This document shows, piece after piece, positions 23,056 through 35,264 of a stretch of 64,000 bases of DNA. The notes under the pieces were generated by a model. The model did not search any database. It had not been told where the DNA came from and worked only from the letters and a program-made list of their open reading frames with translations. This stretch comes from Crocodylus rhombifer (lineage: Eukaryota > Chordata > Crocodylia > Crocodylidae). Each line of letters starts with the position of its first letter. Within the stretch, counting starts at the first letter, position 1. Position numbers and translations under genes: made by a program. Where the stretch lies: the NCBI GenBank assembly GCA_038503035.1, contig JAVSML010001156.1, forward strand, positions 300,315 through 364,314, read 5' to 3'.

Positions 23056-24292
23056 AAAGTAGACAAAAGACAGCAGAGAAAGGAAAAGGAGAGAAATCCA
23101 TGCTACAGCCTACTCTCCCCTGCAGAAAGACCTGTAACTTCTGTGAACTGATCTGTGGCTCAAGGGTTGGACTCTTAAGTCACCTCAAGACTTTTAAATT
23201 GCCCTATCAATGAACTGTGGTAGAGATCATCCTGGAATCAGCTGCATATGACACAATTTAAAGAGATACAATAAGAATCTGCTGAAACTAAAAAGATATT
23301 TAGATCATGGTAAAGACATCCTGCTTGTATGATTTAATCTATACCTTTTTTTTTTTTTTACAGAAATCTTCCCTACCACATATTCATCATGGATGTTTAG
23401 CTGCCACTGACAAAAAGCCAAATAAAGACAAAAAGAGCCAAATAAGCAGACAAAACTATAATATTGATATTAGGCCAGCATTAAGTAAGCTAGGAACTGT
23501 AAAAAACCTTATATTGTTATTGCAAAAATAAATAAATAAATAAACACCTTAGAAAAATTATGATATGGGGTTCGTTTTTAAACCTGCAATTTGATTTCTT
23601 TTCGGAGCACTGAAAAACAAAACTCTATTTGCACTCCATTACAAGATGTTATCTTGACTGCAGCCTGCATTATAACATAATATAAACTCCAAGCTGCCAA
23701 CAGAGATGATCCAAAATAAGCAATTCATTGCAAATCCACAAATAGAAAAATTAGGGCTTACAATTTTTTCTGGAAATGGTCTGAAATTAGGCATTTTTTC
23801 TGAAAAGCTTTTCTCAACATTAAAGTACCACAGACTTTACAGCACATGTACTCAATGGCTTTAAAATCCCTTATCTAAACAAATCTGTGAGGGTGGGGGA
23901 ATCTCTTTCTACATTTAAAATCATTGGTTTATGGAATTATCCATTTTCAGCCTTTGAGCAAAAATGGATAATCTGTAGGCCCTAAAGGACCATATCAAGA
24001 CCATAAAATTCTGTGGTAGAGAACTAATGGTCCACTAAAGGGTTTTTGGTGTCAAATCTTGATTGTTGGCCAAATGCAAGTCATTCCATCCCAGTCCTAC
24101 AAGACACCTAAATAAACATGCTGCACAGAAGGGATTAGCTGGTGTGATCCTTAGAATCTAGAGTCTTTACTCATCTAAGTAGTTCCTGTGAGTAAGTGCA
24201 CTTGGTAAGAAAGAAAGAAATTGTATTCTACTGCTGTTCTGGGAGCCTGTTCTCCCTATTCATGGAACTCAGGCCTACTGATCTGCATAGTA
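23056..24292. other. Unique AT-rich sequence
   Basis: No gene is supported. Contains a T14 run (23346-23359) followed by acag, and an (AAAT)n tract at about 23526-23545. The plus frame 23307-23531 spans both and is not a gene. Confidence 0.5.
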
Positions 24293-24300
24293 CTGGATAG

Positions 24301-25063
24301 TAGGGGTGTGCAAAGTGGGTCCTATTCAATTTGGATTTGGATTCAGCCCCAGTCAGGGTTCACCAATGATTCAATTCATTGATTTGGAGCACTGTCCCTG
24401 ATTCAGTTTGGCTGAATCCAAAACTGAAGATCCGATGCTGATTTGGACATAGACACAGATTTAAATGTTTTTCTATGTACTGTGAGGTACCAGTACAGCT
24501 TGTGAATGCTGCGACGCTGGGGTGCATGGAACATCCCACAGGAGTGCAGGGGACCTCCCCACCACTACGTGCTCGGCAGTGAACCCGGAAATGGACTGGA
24601 ACTATTTCCAGTCCACTTCTAGGTCTGCCAGGGAGCATGCTGAGGGACCCTTCTGTGCCCGCTCAATGATCAGTTGTGGGGGGACCCCAGGTGCCACTCC
24701 CAGACCCAGGAGGCACAGTCACCCAGCGTACTCCCTGGAGGACCCAGAAGTGGATCAGAAGTACTTCTGTGGATCTGCTGCTGAGCACACTGGGGAGCCC
24801 CCTGCACTTCTGTGAGACACTCCATGCACCCCAGCATCGCAGTGTTCATGAGCTGCCTACTACCTAGAGGTATGTAGAAAAAACATTTAAAGCTGTGTCT
24901 ATATCTGAATCAATGAATCTCTCTGAATCGATTTGGAGGGTTCTGATTCAATTCAGAGAAATTAAAGGGTCCTCTGATTCAATTCAGATTCAGAGACTCG
25001 GCCACCAAATCGGGCCAAATCTGCACCGAATAGAATCAGGGACCAAAGCTTCACACAGCCCTA
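24301..25063 (+). mobile_element. DNA transposon, 763 bp, with 8-bp duplication (hAT-like)
   Basis: Starts TAGGGGTGTGCAAAG and ends CTTCACACAGCCCTA, imperfect inverted termini. The subterminal regions are rich in gattcaattcag/ctgaatc boxes in both orientations. The flanks are CTGGATAG and GTGGATAG (7/8), the length expected for hAT elements. The interior (24480-24860) is GC-rich and has no transposase. The plus frames of 97 and 63 codons are not recognisable proteins. Confidence 0.8.
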
Positions 25064-25071
25064 GTGGATAG

Positions 25072-25611
25072 TACATACGTAACATCCCAGCCCAGATCCA
25101 TCGAACTTCCAAGCTCTGCTGTAGGCTACTTTGGAGAGAGACCTTAAAAAGATCTCCTGCTAATGCAAAGCATCTAAGGCCTCCCTTAAACATGAGTGAG
25201 GGGAGTAGGGCTTCATTTTGTTCTGCTCTATAATTAGTGGCCTACTTTACTTATGGTGAAAGAAAGCAATTTTCATGGCTTGGTCACAGCCCAAAGAGCT
25301 GATTTCATGGTCATTTCACAGCAGCCCTGACCCTTGGTGCTGATTGGAGAGAGGCCCCAGGCGGGGAGGGATAGGGGGGTGGCCATGACTACTGGCTGCC
25401 CTTCATGAGGCCCTGCCCCTCAGCACAGATTGGTGGAGATGCACAAGGAAGTAGCCACCACCTTGGGTGCTGTCCTTCAAGCCACCCCACCAGCAGACAC
25501 CTCCCCTGCCCAGGCTGGCTGCAACACCAGGCCACAGCAGCAGTGAGGACCACTGGCTCTCACTGGGGAGACAGCGTTTTATTTTTATTAAGTTTTTTGT
25601 TTGTTTTGGTT
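25072..25611. other. Unassigned sequence left of CR1
   Basis: Includes a possible repeat end at about 25255-25325 (ttttcatggcttggtcac ... ttcatggtcatttcacag), followed by a GC-rich part and a T-rich stretch. No terminus pair or coding region can be supported. Confidence 0.35.
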
Positions 25612-25619
25612 GATTTGAA

Positions 25620-26711
25620 TTGAACACAGACAAGTGGAAGGTGATGCACCTCGGGAGGAACAACCGGCACCATACCTACAGGTTGGGGAACTCCCCTCTC
25701 GTCAGCACGGAGGCGGAAAGGGATCTGGGAGTGATCATTGACTCCAAGATGAACANNNNNNNNNNNNNNNNNNNNNNNNNNNNNNNNNNNNNNNNNNNNN
25801 NNNNNNNNNNNNNNNNNNNNNNNNNNNNNNNNNNNNNNNNNNNNNNNNNNNNNNNNNNNNNNNNNNNNNNNNNNNNNNNNNNNNNNNNNNNNNNNNNNNN
25901 NNNNNNNNNNNNNNNNNNNNNNNNNNNNNNNNNNNNNNNNNNNNNNNNNNNNNNNNNNNNNNNNNNNNNNNNNNNNNNNNNNNNNNNNNNNNNNNNNNNN
26001 NNNNNNNNNNNNNNNNNNNNNNNNNNNNNNNNNNNNNNNNNNNNNNNNNNNNNNNNNNNNNNNNNNNNNNNNNNNNNNNNNNNNNNNNNNNNNNNNNNNN
26101 NNNNNNNNNNNNNNNNNNNNNNNNNNNNNNNNNNNNNNNNNNNNNNNNNNNNNNNGGGCCGGCGGTGTGGAGAGGCAGTAAGGAAGGCCAACCGCACCTT
26201 GGCATGCATCCACAGATGCATCTCGAGCAGGTCCAAGGAGGTGATCCTTCCCCTCTATGCGGCATTGGTCAGGCCGCAGCTGGAGTACTGCATCCAGTTC
26301 TGGGCGCCGCACTTCAAGAGGGATGTCGATGGCATCGAGAGGGTCCAGAGGAGGGCCACTCATATGATCAGGGGACAACAGAGCAGGCCCTATGAGGAGA
26401 GGCTGCGGGACCTGAACCTGTTCAGCCTCCAAAAGAAAAGGCTGAGGGGGGATCTTGTGGCCTGTTATAAACTAGTCAGGGGGGATCAGCAGGCATTGGG
26501 GAAGTCACTGTTTCCCCAAGCACCGCCAGGAGTGACCAGGAATAACGGTCACAAGCTGGCAGAGGGTAGGTTTAGGTTAGATATCAGAAGGCGCTACTTC
26601 ACAGTCAGGGCAGCTAGGGTCTGGAACCAGCTTCCAAGAGAAGTGGTGCAGGCTCCTACCCTGGGGGTGTTTAAGAGGAGGTTAGATGAACATCTAGCTG
26701 GGGTCATTTGA
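25620..26711 (+). pseudogene. CR1 ORF2 C-terminal fragment (RT thumb and tail)
   Basis: In one frame on both sides of the N run: NTDKWKVMHLGRNN, ERDLGVIIDSKMN, then CGEAVRKANRTLACIHRC, LVRPQLEYCIQFW, RVQRRATHMIRG, LFSLQKKRLRGDL and, near the end, RRRYFTVRAARVWNQLP before a stop at 26709-26711. These are the standard C-terminal blocks of CR1 ORF2, which encodes an endonuclease and reverse transcriptase for target-primed insertion. The endonuclease and catalytic RT motifs are absent, so it is an inactive fragment. The first ATG is not a real start. Confidence 0.85.
25756..26155. other. Assembly gap (400 N)
   Basis: Exactly 400 N. The CR1 protein flanking it resumes after what should be only about one codon, by comparison with the second CR1 in this window, where KMN is followed directly by MSLQCNAA. 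The gap length is therefore probably a placeholder. Confidence 0.95.
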
Positions 26712-26887
26712 CCCCAGTACTCTTTCCTGCCATGGCAGGGTGTCGGACTAGATGATCTGCTCAGGTCCCTTCCGACCCTACAAACCATGAAACCTTTTCT
26801 TGTTATGCCTTCTATGCAGGGAATGGCCATAGCAAATGTTCTTGCACTTCAAGGGGAACAGAACAACTTTCCAAGGGTAGCCTCTGT

Positions 26888-27133
26888 GGGTGCCTACACA
26901 AGAACATGGAGGCTGCTCCAACATACTGGAATTCTGCTCAGAGTGTGTTGGAGCAGACTTGATTAATTAAGCCTGCCGGAGCATGGCAATTGCTGCACTC
27001 CATCAGTCTGCTGTCTCATGTATCAGCATCCTTAAGCTTAAAAATGGTAGCTGGGGCACTTGAACTAAAGTTCTTGGAACTGCTCTAGTTAAAGCTCCGC
27101 CTCCCCACCCCCAGAGCATATGTAAAAGTGCCC
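26888..27133. mobile_element. Short inverted-repeat DNA transposon, family M3 copy 1
   Basis: Starts GGGTGCCTACACAAGAACATG and ends near CATATGTAAAAGTGCCC. The interior (ggagcagacttgattaatta, ggagcatggcaattgctgc, then a cacttgaactaaagttcttg block) matches the copy at 62734-62940 closely and part of the one at 53507-54085. Flanking triplets do not match (TGT and CGA). No ORF. Confidence 0.65.
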
Positions 27134-27515
27134 CGAAGTAGCACTACCCTCTACACAAGAGCAGTAAGAAAATGGAGCAATGGTCCTCGTCTCTCTGCCA
27201 GCAGGCAGAATTAGCCAGGCTCATAGAGAAAGACATACTTCTTCCACTGCATCCCTTGGTTGCATCATATAGCTTCCCTCCTCAGTTCAGGACTGCCACA
27301 GAGAAACAAGCCCTTCCTAACTCATGAAAAAACAACATACTATCACTAAATGGCCAGATTCACCATATTAAAAAAATAGTGTTGTACAACTCATTTGTAC
27401 CACATAATTTGTGTCCAAATTTTACATGTTGAGATCTGTGCCCTTTCAGTAATTTACAAATGGCCATTTCTATAGTTATGTTTGAGTTAATCCTGAACCA
27501 GATTTCTTTAGACGC
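27134..27515. other. Unique sequence, nothing recognised
   Basis: No coding or repeat signal can be supported in this short interval. Confidence 0.4.
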
Positions 27516-27518
27516 TAT

Positions 27519-27911
27519 GGAAATGTCCGCACAAGTGGGAAGGTGTGTTTCCCCAAGGACAAACAGCAGCAGCATAATGTGTGCTGCTGCTACTTGCCCC
27601 TGAGAAATGCCCATGCCACACACACTCTGGCATGCATTGCCCCAGGTTGGGTAGGGGAGCCTGGGGCCAGCAACTGTGCTGGCCCCCGAAAGCCTCACCT
27701 GGAGTCCTGAGGGCCCCTGGGAGCTGCAGCCATGGTGATCCTTCAGCAGGGAGCCTGGCCAGCCAGGCTTCAGTTTTGGGCGGTGTGCGCTGCCACCAGT
27801 TGTGCCTTCCTGTCTTTTTTAGGCATTAGTTTTTTTGATCCTAGGAGATCCTCATCAAATTCTCATGTGCAGCACTGCATACTACACATCCACGCTCATT
27901 TGGACACATCC
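27519..27911. mobile_element. Short inverted-repeat DNA transposon with TAT duplication, family M4 copy 1
   Basis: Starts GGAAATGTCCGCACAAG and ends CATTTGGACACATCC, inverted copies, with TAT on both sides (27516-27518 and 27912-27914). The interior (tacttgcccctgagaaatgcc, ggggagcctggggccagc, cctcacctggagtcctgagggcc) matches the copies at 44892-45379 and 52261-52660. The 82- and 74-codon frames are incidental. Confidence 0.8.
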
Positions 27912-29044
27912 TATATTGTTACAAAAAAGGCAGGTTTAAAAAAAACAAACATGTAAGTGAAAACAAATGTAAACTTACATCAAATTCTCAAAAGTGACTT
28001 GGGCACTTTAGAAGAGGCATTTAAGGCCCCTAACATAAAAAATAAACATAATGGGATTTCTAAAACCAAGGTGCTTTCAAGAATTTGATGAGGTATCTAT
28101 TTAGGTGCCTACAGATGCAAATATCTTTAAATATCTGGGCCCTGGCCTGAAGATGTCCAGTTTTGATAGCAGAACTTTGACTGCCTCTGCATCAGAGCCT
28201 GCCTGTAGCAGTATGGCCCTACCCTCTGCCAGCAGAGTTATTCTACCTCTGGTGTGTGTAGTAAGGTCTCTGCAACTGCCCTGCAGCCAGCATATACAGA
28301 CACTCCCATACCTTCGTCTAGCTGGTAAAGTCCACTGAATAGCTGGTGCCTTCCCAAAATGCACTTCATATTCTGGAAGCTTAGCTCCTGAGTGGAGCTG
28401 TGCAGAGCCACCAGAAACATCTGAATGTGTACACAGTCTGTTAGTTTGGTAGGGTTGCTGCTATCTCCCACCAGTCCTACTGGCAAAAGCAAGAAGGTAT
28501 TGACATAACCTAAGACACTTTAGAAAACAGGACTTTGTTATTTTGTTAAAAATGCCACAAAAGCATTTTATTTTTGCTTTGAAGGCTGTTATGCTCAAAT
28601 ATCTGAAAAAAGTTTATATGGCTGCAACAACAATTTGCAGAGCATCTTGGACAAAATTAGCAACTTCAGTACCATATTTCTCAATCGTGCAACACTTATG
28701 TAAGTTGTTTTTATTCATGCAAGTCACCTCACTGGCTTCAATGAGACAACTTGTATAACAAGGTGACAGACTGAACTCTGTACTACTACACATTGGAAGA
28801 GGCTTCTGCCTTGGCTTGCTCTCTCTGTAGAGAATACACTAATATTTGCTAGAAAAAATAAAGTGCCTTTTAATGAAGTAACACCATGGGCTATTTTTCA
28901 GTAATTACCTTTGTGTTAAAAATAAATAAAACTGTTGAAAGACAGGGAAATACTATTACGTATTTTCATACATAATAAATAAGAGAAAATGAGAAAGATT
29001 TGATAGTCTCTAGTAAAGCAAGTATCTGCACCTTTAAAACTTTA

Positions 29045-29145
29045 TGGATCCAATCCTGCAAAACTCACACATGTGCCTGGCTTTTTTGCATTGTCTTATG
29101 GGACTACTCGGCATACTTAAAGCTAAGCAAGTGTAACCTTTTGTA
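29045..29145. repeat. Old palindromic interspersed repeat scrap
   Basis: ggatccaatcctgcaaaact cacacatgtg ... tcttatgggactactcggca tacttaaagctaagcaagtg follows the common reptile repeat pattern of tcctgca ends around a gggactactc core. Diverged; related to about 18035-18185. Confidence 0.45.
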
Positions 29146-31071
29146 GGGGTTCAGGGCTAATGTCTGGGTACATCCCATTTTAGGATGCACTGCTATTTAT
29201 TTTATGACATTTACTTTTTAGTACTGTTTTGTTTTGTTGATTTAACTGAAAGAGTATATTGAATGCTGCACCATTCAGTGATTTAAAGCATACATCATTA
29301 TCAAAATAACATCTTCTCACAAAGATTTTACATCAGACTAATCCTATTGTTAGCAGTGGTGAGACTCCTGTTAATAAAATCAGGTCCGAGGTGTTTTTTC
29401 TCCCTCCCCCCTACTTTTTTTTTTAGGGCCTGATTCAGCTCCCTCTGAAGTGCATGTAAAGACTGCCTCTGCTCTGACTCCAGTGAGAGAAACCAGGAAT
29501 TTAAGATAGCATATTACTATACTGTCCTTCCTTCCCAATTGTATTCTCCACAGCATGCCATGTATTTTCTTTCCTTTCACGAAGGAAATTAAAGAACGCT
29601 TTCATCTTTCCTCAGGAATCTTTTTTTTTTTAAAGTCTTCAAGAATAGTGCTCTGAGTGAGCTCATTAATGCTTCATTTCAAGTCTCCACCCTCCCCCTC
29701 TGACTCTCCCACTCTTTTGTTCCTGTTTATCCTTTATCTTTCATTTTACTGGAATAATTTTGCCCTCTGAGAAAATGGTACATGGGTTGTTTTTCATTTC
29801 CAGGGGATATCAGAAGCATAATTGAGCAACACTGTAAGCAGGGTGCCTGACAGTGCTAGAAGAAAAGGCACAATACAAGGAGATGTCCCACTGATTTCCT
29901 CTTCTGTCTGTCAGATACCACTGATGGCATTTGTACCCCCTGGCCACCCACCCTCTGATAGGAAAGCAATGCTAAATGTGGACGCTTCCTACAGGGAGAC
30001 TGTCATTGGCTCAGTGTGTAACTGACCTACTGTAACAAAGGGAGGAGGAGAACCAATATATCAAATGTCAAAAGGCTAGGGACTTTGGGAGAGTTTTCTG
30101 AAAGGGGCTCTCTGTGGGTTTACTGTGATAAGAATGGGGCTGTGACAATCAGGAATGCTATATAGTCTCTTTTCTTAATTTATAATTGCTTTCAAGGAAA
30201 CACAAGGGAAATGTAAGATTTCAATATTAAAGGAGAAAAAACAAGAAAACATAACATCAGTAACATGACATAGCCTGTTAAGACCCTGGACCTAATTCTA
30301 CTGTGTTAATATAAACTATTCTTACCAATGTAAACAATAGGATTATTCTGGTGTAACATTCAATAACTATAACATGAGATATGTTAAATGCATAAAAAAC
30401 ATGAATTAAACAAGTGCACCACCGCCAAGCTACCTCAAGCTCTGGACTCTTTGAAACCCAAGGCTGGATCCAAATTTTGCAGCTTTATAATATGCTGAGC
30501 CAGGTCCTTAGATATCAACTGCTTTTGTCAAGCATCTGCATGCACTGAATCCAGGTCCAGATGCAATGCAGCAGACTGCATCCATCTCTAGTCCAAGTGC
30601 TCAAGGAAGCTGACATTTAGAAGCCACATCATTTCAGACTTCCGACAGTCTGATCCATTCCTGCAGTCCTTCAGGATCAGGCACTTAATATTCAGGGTAC
30701 TTTGTTTTACAAAGGAAGATTTTTAAATCTAATGTTAAAAGTATGTCAACAAGATTTATAGTTTAGTATACTCTAGAAGTTTAGTATATGTAAGTAATAA
30801 TAGGACATTTTGACATGATACTAAATATCTCCTACCAATCTACTCCAGTAGGTGGGTCCTACAGTTGACTCACCAGGGAAAAAAATTCCCCATGAAAAGA
30901 TTTTTCTCTGGATTATTGACACAAAAAATGTTTTGGTTTTGGCCACTGGAAATCACATTTTCAGCTCTCACTTCCTCGTTTTATGAAAACCTGAAGAATT
31001 TAATTAAAATCCAAACATTTCCCACAAAAAAAATTCCACAGAAGATTTTTGCCTAATGCGTATCCAAGATA

Positions 31072-31098
31072 CATGTGATTCATGTGATTCATGTGATC
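31072..31098 (+). repeat. 9-bp tandem triplicate
   Basis: catgtgatt occurs at 31072 and 31081, followed by catgtgatc at 31090, a three-copy short tandem repeat. Confidence 0.9.
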
Positions 31099-32319
31099 AT
31101 TATGTTTTAAAAACTTGTGCTTAATGTAATAAGTGAGAACTGATTTGTTTCACACTGGAACGGCAAATTTTCATGCATTTGTTATATAAGGTTATTTGCC
31201 AAATTAGCAAGTACATTTTTATCTCAGATAGCACTTTCTGATTTGTGGAAAACAAGAAAAAACTGTTTGACAAGAAACTTCACTATACTGGTATCACCTG
31301 CTCAACTATTAGTTCCAATTAGTCTCCTTTTTGCCAGCACTTTTGGGTATATAAGCAATCCCAAAAGATCTGTTTGGAAAAACTTGCCACATTCCCACAC
31401 CTCTAACAATTTTTCATTATGCCTCAGGGTTATTCTACACAGTCTTTGCATTGTCCTGTGACATCTGTTCATTTTAAAACTGAACTGTTTGATAGCTGCA
31501 TCTGATGCCTTGTAACTAGTTTCTATTATACTATACCATTTGCTTCATCATTCTCTTTCCTACCATTTAATTTCTCTTTTTTCTTTAGCCAGCACCAAGG
31601 ATCATACAAATGTATTGTACCACAAAGTCAGGAAACTGCAGTAGTACAGGGAGCTTCACCTTGCACTTTATTATAGCCAGAAGCAGTATATTTTCAACTG
31701 TGTACCCAGAGGACTGGCCATGCATGGCTCCCATGAATGCTAATGGGTGTTTTGTGACAAATCTCTGAATAGCGATCTGAGATTACAAACCCTGTTAACA
31801 GGAGAGAGTGTCTGCCTATGAGGCATAATGGTCACAAAATCTAGCACTGTGAATTAAACACAGGTAAAATGGTATTTGTCCAGCTTCAATATCTGCTCTT
31901 GAGGCCCCTCTTCCTGTCTCTTCTAGTTGCACCAAAATGCTAACAACAGTAAAACTTCATAGCTTGTTGCAAATATGTAACCTTAGAGGACATGGAATTT
32001 GATATGGGTTCTTAATGATATTTTAATTTAGCAATCAAAGAGTTAAAAACTATTCTGAAGTTTAGACTGCAAGTTAATTAGAACCCTATGGGCTGCTATG
32101 TTCCTATTGGCCAGAAGCATCTGGGAATACTAAGAAGTGAAACATCGAGGTGACCCACGGTGCCGTGCACCTGCTGGTCTCCCTGAGCATGTCCCCAGAC
32201 TCGTGTAGACAACTGCTTGGAAGGTGGGGGGCAAGGATAGCTGCAAAGCTGGTAAGTCTGCTGCTTTATTGTCAATGTAAAGATATTTTGGTCCAGTGAA
32301 TTTGGCAGTAGTCCTGAAA

Positions 32320-32430
32320 GCCAGCAGTCTCATCCCAGGTCTGCTAATGACTAGCTCTGTAACTAGCCATTTACTTATTCTCCTTCTGCACCTCAAGTTC
32401 CCCCATCTGTAAAAATAGGAAATCTGTGCA
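32320..32430 (+). repeat. MIR-like SINE fragment (plus)
   Basis: The sequence aatgactagctctgtaact ... ttctgcacctcaagttccc ccatctgtaaaaataggaaa follows the MIR core (ctagctgtgtgacc...cctctgtgcctcagtttccccatctgtaaaatgggga). The match to the conserved SINE core is good over about 70 bases. Confidence 0.75.
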
Positions 32431-33750
32431 TATTGGTAAATCTGTCTGAGAACTACAATGAAAACATTACATATAGACTACATAAATTGCATTCTAACTC
32501 CCCTTAGGATGCTCTACTCAGTTTAAGTAAAAAGTAAGCTTTTTGTCAGATTTAAATATGTTTATATTCTTTATGGCATAACAGCACAGTTCTAATAATT
32601 GATAAGTTCTCAAATGTCTGCTTAGTACTATTTAACTGACTTAAATATTAGTGCACCCCTTAATATTAAATAAATAACGAACAAAGATTTTTTATTACAA
32701 ATCAAATCCAAAGCCCACTGGAAGCAACAGGAGTTTTTCTGTTCAATCAGATACAAGTTCATGTTTTAATATTCAAGAAAATTCATGCATAATGGTTAAT
32801 GTCACGATTTTGAGGAATAGTGTGGAAAAAATCAGTAACTTACCTAAAAAAGATCATGAATTTTATCTTATTTTCTAAACAAGGATTTCTGAAGTCTTGA
32901 TCATTCCCTAAATTAAATGAACAAGAATTTTTTGTGATTCTTTATTTTTCCATAGAACTGTAAGCTTACCTAACCATCTTTTCTTTCAAATGAGCACACG
33001 TGGTGACATCCATCTCTCATAACCATTGACCTCAGGAAGCTAAGAAAACAAACGGTTTCAAAACCACGCTGTGAAATACGGCTGCTGAGATCTCTAACAC
33101 ATTCTTCTCATTTTTCATTAGACTCTTGTAGCTGTCACAGGACAAATCAGCAGACAGGAAACTGCCAGCCACGCTTGCACAAGGCAGAAAGACTGTTGTG
33201 GAATGACATTAGAAATATTAAGTATATTCTCTGGGCCCCATTCTGATCTCCATAGACAGGGATAAAGTGAACAGATTCAGAACATGGGTTCCCCAAATCT
33301 CTCTGGGAAAACAGAATCATCCTTCTTATGCTCCCTCCGACTACAGAATACCCAGGGGGAAACTCCAAGGGGTTAAGTAGTGTAGGGCACATTTGGCTAC
33401 TAATACACCATGCTGCATGTATCCTATTTTAAGTGCCCATTAACAAACCTTCAGGCAATGCAATCATCAGATCCACCTTCACAGCAGCTGAGACATTAGT
33501 CCCAATTTTTATAAATAAAAAACTCTGGTCTACTATTAATTGTGGGGTACTCATCCTCCATCTGGATAATTTTTAGACATGCCAAAATTTCTGTGAATTC
33601 CAGCTTAAAATTATATTAATTTAATATGTAATGGAAGTATGTTATTTGTTACTTATTATTTATTGTTATGCACATATGGCTCTTTGACTCTGTTTATATT
33701 ACAATAATCTCTCCAGACCTCCACTGCAATCAGCCCTCCTTCACACTAGA
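32431..33750. other. Unique AT-rich sequence, nothing recognised
   Basis: No coding, RNA or mobile feature can be supported. Confidence 0.5.
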
Positions 33751-33758
33751 CCCTAAAT

Positions 33759-35208
33759 AAGGGGTGGTCAAAATATGGCCCGTGAGGCAGATCCAGCTTG
33801 CCAAATGACTAAACCTAGCCGGCAGCTGCCCCCACAACACTTCTCACGGAGCCAAGACCCAGCCACTCTTGCTGAGGTAGCCCACACAGTGCTCCCACTG
33901 GCACCCACCAGCCAGGGCCCCAGCCAACACGCAGCTTCTGATGGGGCTGTTCCCGGTGTGACTGTAGCCAGCCGGGGGATGCTGTGCTTCCCTCACCTTC
34001 AGCAAGAGCGGCACGGCTGACATTTCTCACCCCAGCAAACTCACCTGGAGCAGGGCAGCAGGGACAGGAGCAGGAGGAGGAGCTGCCGGCAGAGGTGAGG
34101 GGAGCAAAGCAGCCCCTGGCCAGCTGCAGTTTAACCAGGAACAGCCCCACCAGGAGCTGTGCACACTGGCCAAGGTCCAGGCCCGTGAGGCTGTTCTGCT
34201 CCCCTCAGCTCCAGCTGTGTCTCTTCCTGCCCGTACTGCACTGCTCCAGATTTGGGGGGGGGCAGCTCCTGCCCCAGCATGCGGAGCTCCAGTGCCCAGC
34301 TGCCTTCAACCTGCTCCACACGTCCAGTGTGATGAGCAGCCACCTGTGGGAGGGTGGAATGGGTGGAAGGTGGCTGGGAGCTGGGAGCTGGAGCACGAGC
34401 CCAGCAGACAAAAGCCACCCTGCTAAAGCTTCCCTCCACACACCTGCCCACCCAGAGCAGTGTAGAAGGGGCAGGGGCAGGAGCTGCAGCTGGAAGCAAG
34501 GGGAGCAGCACAGCCCCATCAGCCCCGGCCAGCACTTGCAGCTTCCAGTGGAGCTGTTCCCAGTGAGGCCGCAGCTGGCCAGGTGCTGCTCTGCTCCCCT
34601 CACCCCCAGTGGCAGCTCTTCCTTCCACTCCTGCCCCTGATGTGCCACTCTGGGCAGGTGGGGGTGGGAAGCTTCCAACAGGGGGCAGGGGGAACACAGC
34701 AGCACATGGCCAGCTGCAGCCACACCAGGAACAGCTCTACCAGAAGCTGTGCACCGGCTAGGACACAGGCCAGGACTGGGGACAGGGCTGGCAAGTGCAA
34801 GCAAAAGCACAGTGCAGGCTGCTCAGGCAGGGCTTGGCCCCATGCAGAGCACCACCAGGGCAGCCATAAACCTGGCAAGCTCTGCTGTACATGCCCCCCT
34901 CTTCCCACTCCCTCCCCTCATCCCTGACTGGCTCCCAGACAGCCCACCCACACACTTGGCCTGCCTCATCGCTGCCCCCCCACCCCAATATACATGCTTC
35001 CCACCTCCTTCACAGGGCAGGGTGTGCAGGGAGCAGATCGCACCTGTCCCACTCCCAAACACTGCTCCTTGCCCACCCAAAGCTCCATAGGAAGTTTTGG
35101 TGAGTTGTTGCACAGAGGGAGGGAGGTTGAGGGACAGTGCTGAACTGGCCTGTGACAGCTCATTGAAACTCCCTATGTGTCTTGGGCCCAAATAATTGCC
35201 CACCCCTG
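33759..35208 (+). mobile_element. GC-rich hAT-like element, 1450 bp
   Basis: Left end AAGGGGTGGTCAAAATATGGCCC, right end GGGCCCAAATAATTGCCCACCCCTG. These are inverted copies of the hAT-type terminus CAGGGGTGGGCAA. The flanks CCCTAAAT (33751-33758) and CACTAAAT (35209-35216) match at 7/8. The interior is GC-rich and built of repeated modules in alternating orientation. It has no transposase, so the copy is non-autonomous. The long frames (218 aa plus; 188, 201 and 227 aa minus) overlap on both strands and reflect composition, not genes. Confidence 0.85.
33925..34760. repeat. Four alternating copies of a roughly 90-bp module inside the hAT
   Basis: A module containing gtgaggggagca, then ctggccagctgcag and accaggaacagc..caggagctgtgcac, is found at about 34081-34170 (+) and 34681-34760 (+). 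Its complement is at about 33925-34015 and 34522-34620. The order is minus, plus, minus, plus. The copies differ by substitutions, so the arrangement is old. Confidence 0.75.
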
Positions 35209-35264
35209 CACTAAATGAACACAGTACCATTTTGTGTTCATACTCTGAAGCACTTGCAATCTTC

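Larger units (their letters stand above)
25612..26793 (+). mobile_element. 5'-truncated CR1 non-LTR retrotransposon
   Basis: The plus strand encodes the last part of CR1 ORF2 and then a 3' untranslated region ending in tgatctgctcaggtccc...ccgaccctacaaaccatgaaacc, the CR1 3' end of the type I associate with crocodilians. The 5' boundary is abrupt, right before the NTDKWKVMHLG segment, consistent with incomplete reverse transcription. A 400-base N run (25756-26155) interrupts it. The absence of stops outside the gap suggests a fairly young copy. Confidence 0.9.
27915..32319. other. Unique AT-rich sequence, no gene recognised
   Basis: Over 4 kb without a supportable gene. It holds an old palindromic repeat scrap (about 29045-29145), a run of T at 29408-29425, a T-rich run near 29623 and a 9-bp triplicate at 31072. 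The interval 29630-29800 (ctcattaatgcttcatttcaag, then pyrimidine-rich) could be a conserved non-coding piece, but nothing decisive is visible. Confidence 0.45.

Noticed and set aside
23341..23365. T14-acag as a real splice acceptor
   Set aside because: No open, conserved downstream exon or donor follows; the poly-T run alone is not evidence.
25560..26432. 290-codon minus ORF across the N gap
   Set aside because: It is the antisense of CR1 ORF2, and more than a third of its residues are unknown because of the N run.
33984..34927. Long overlapping ORFs (218 aa plus; 188, 201 and 227 aa minus) as genes
   Set aside because: They lie inside a hAT element with defined ends and an 8-bp duplication, and open frames on both strands reflect GC bias.
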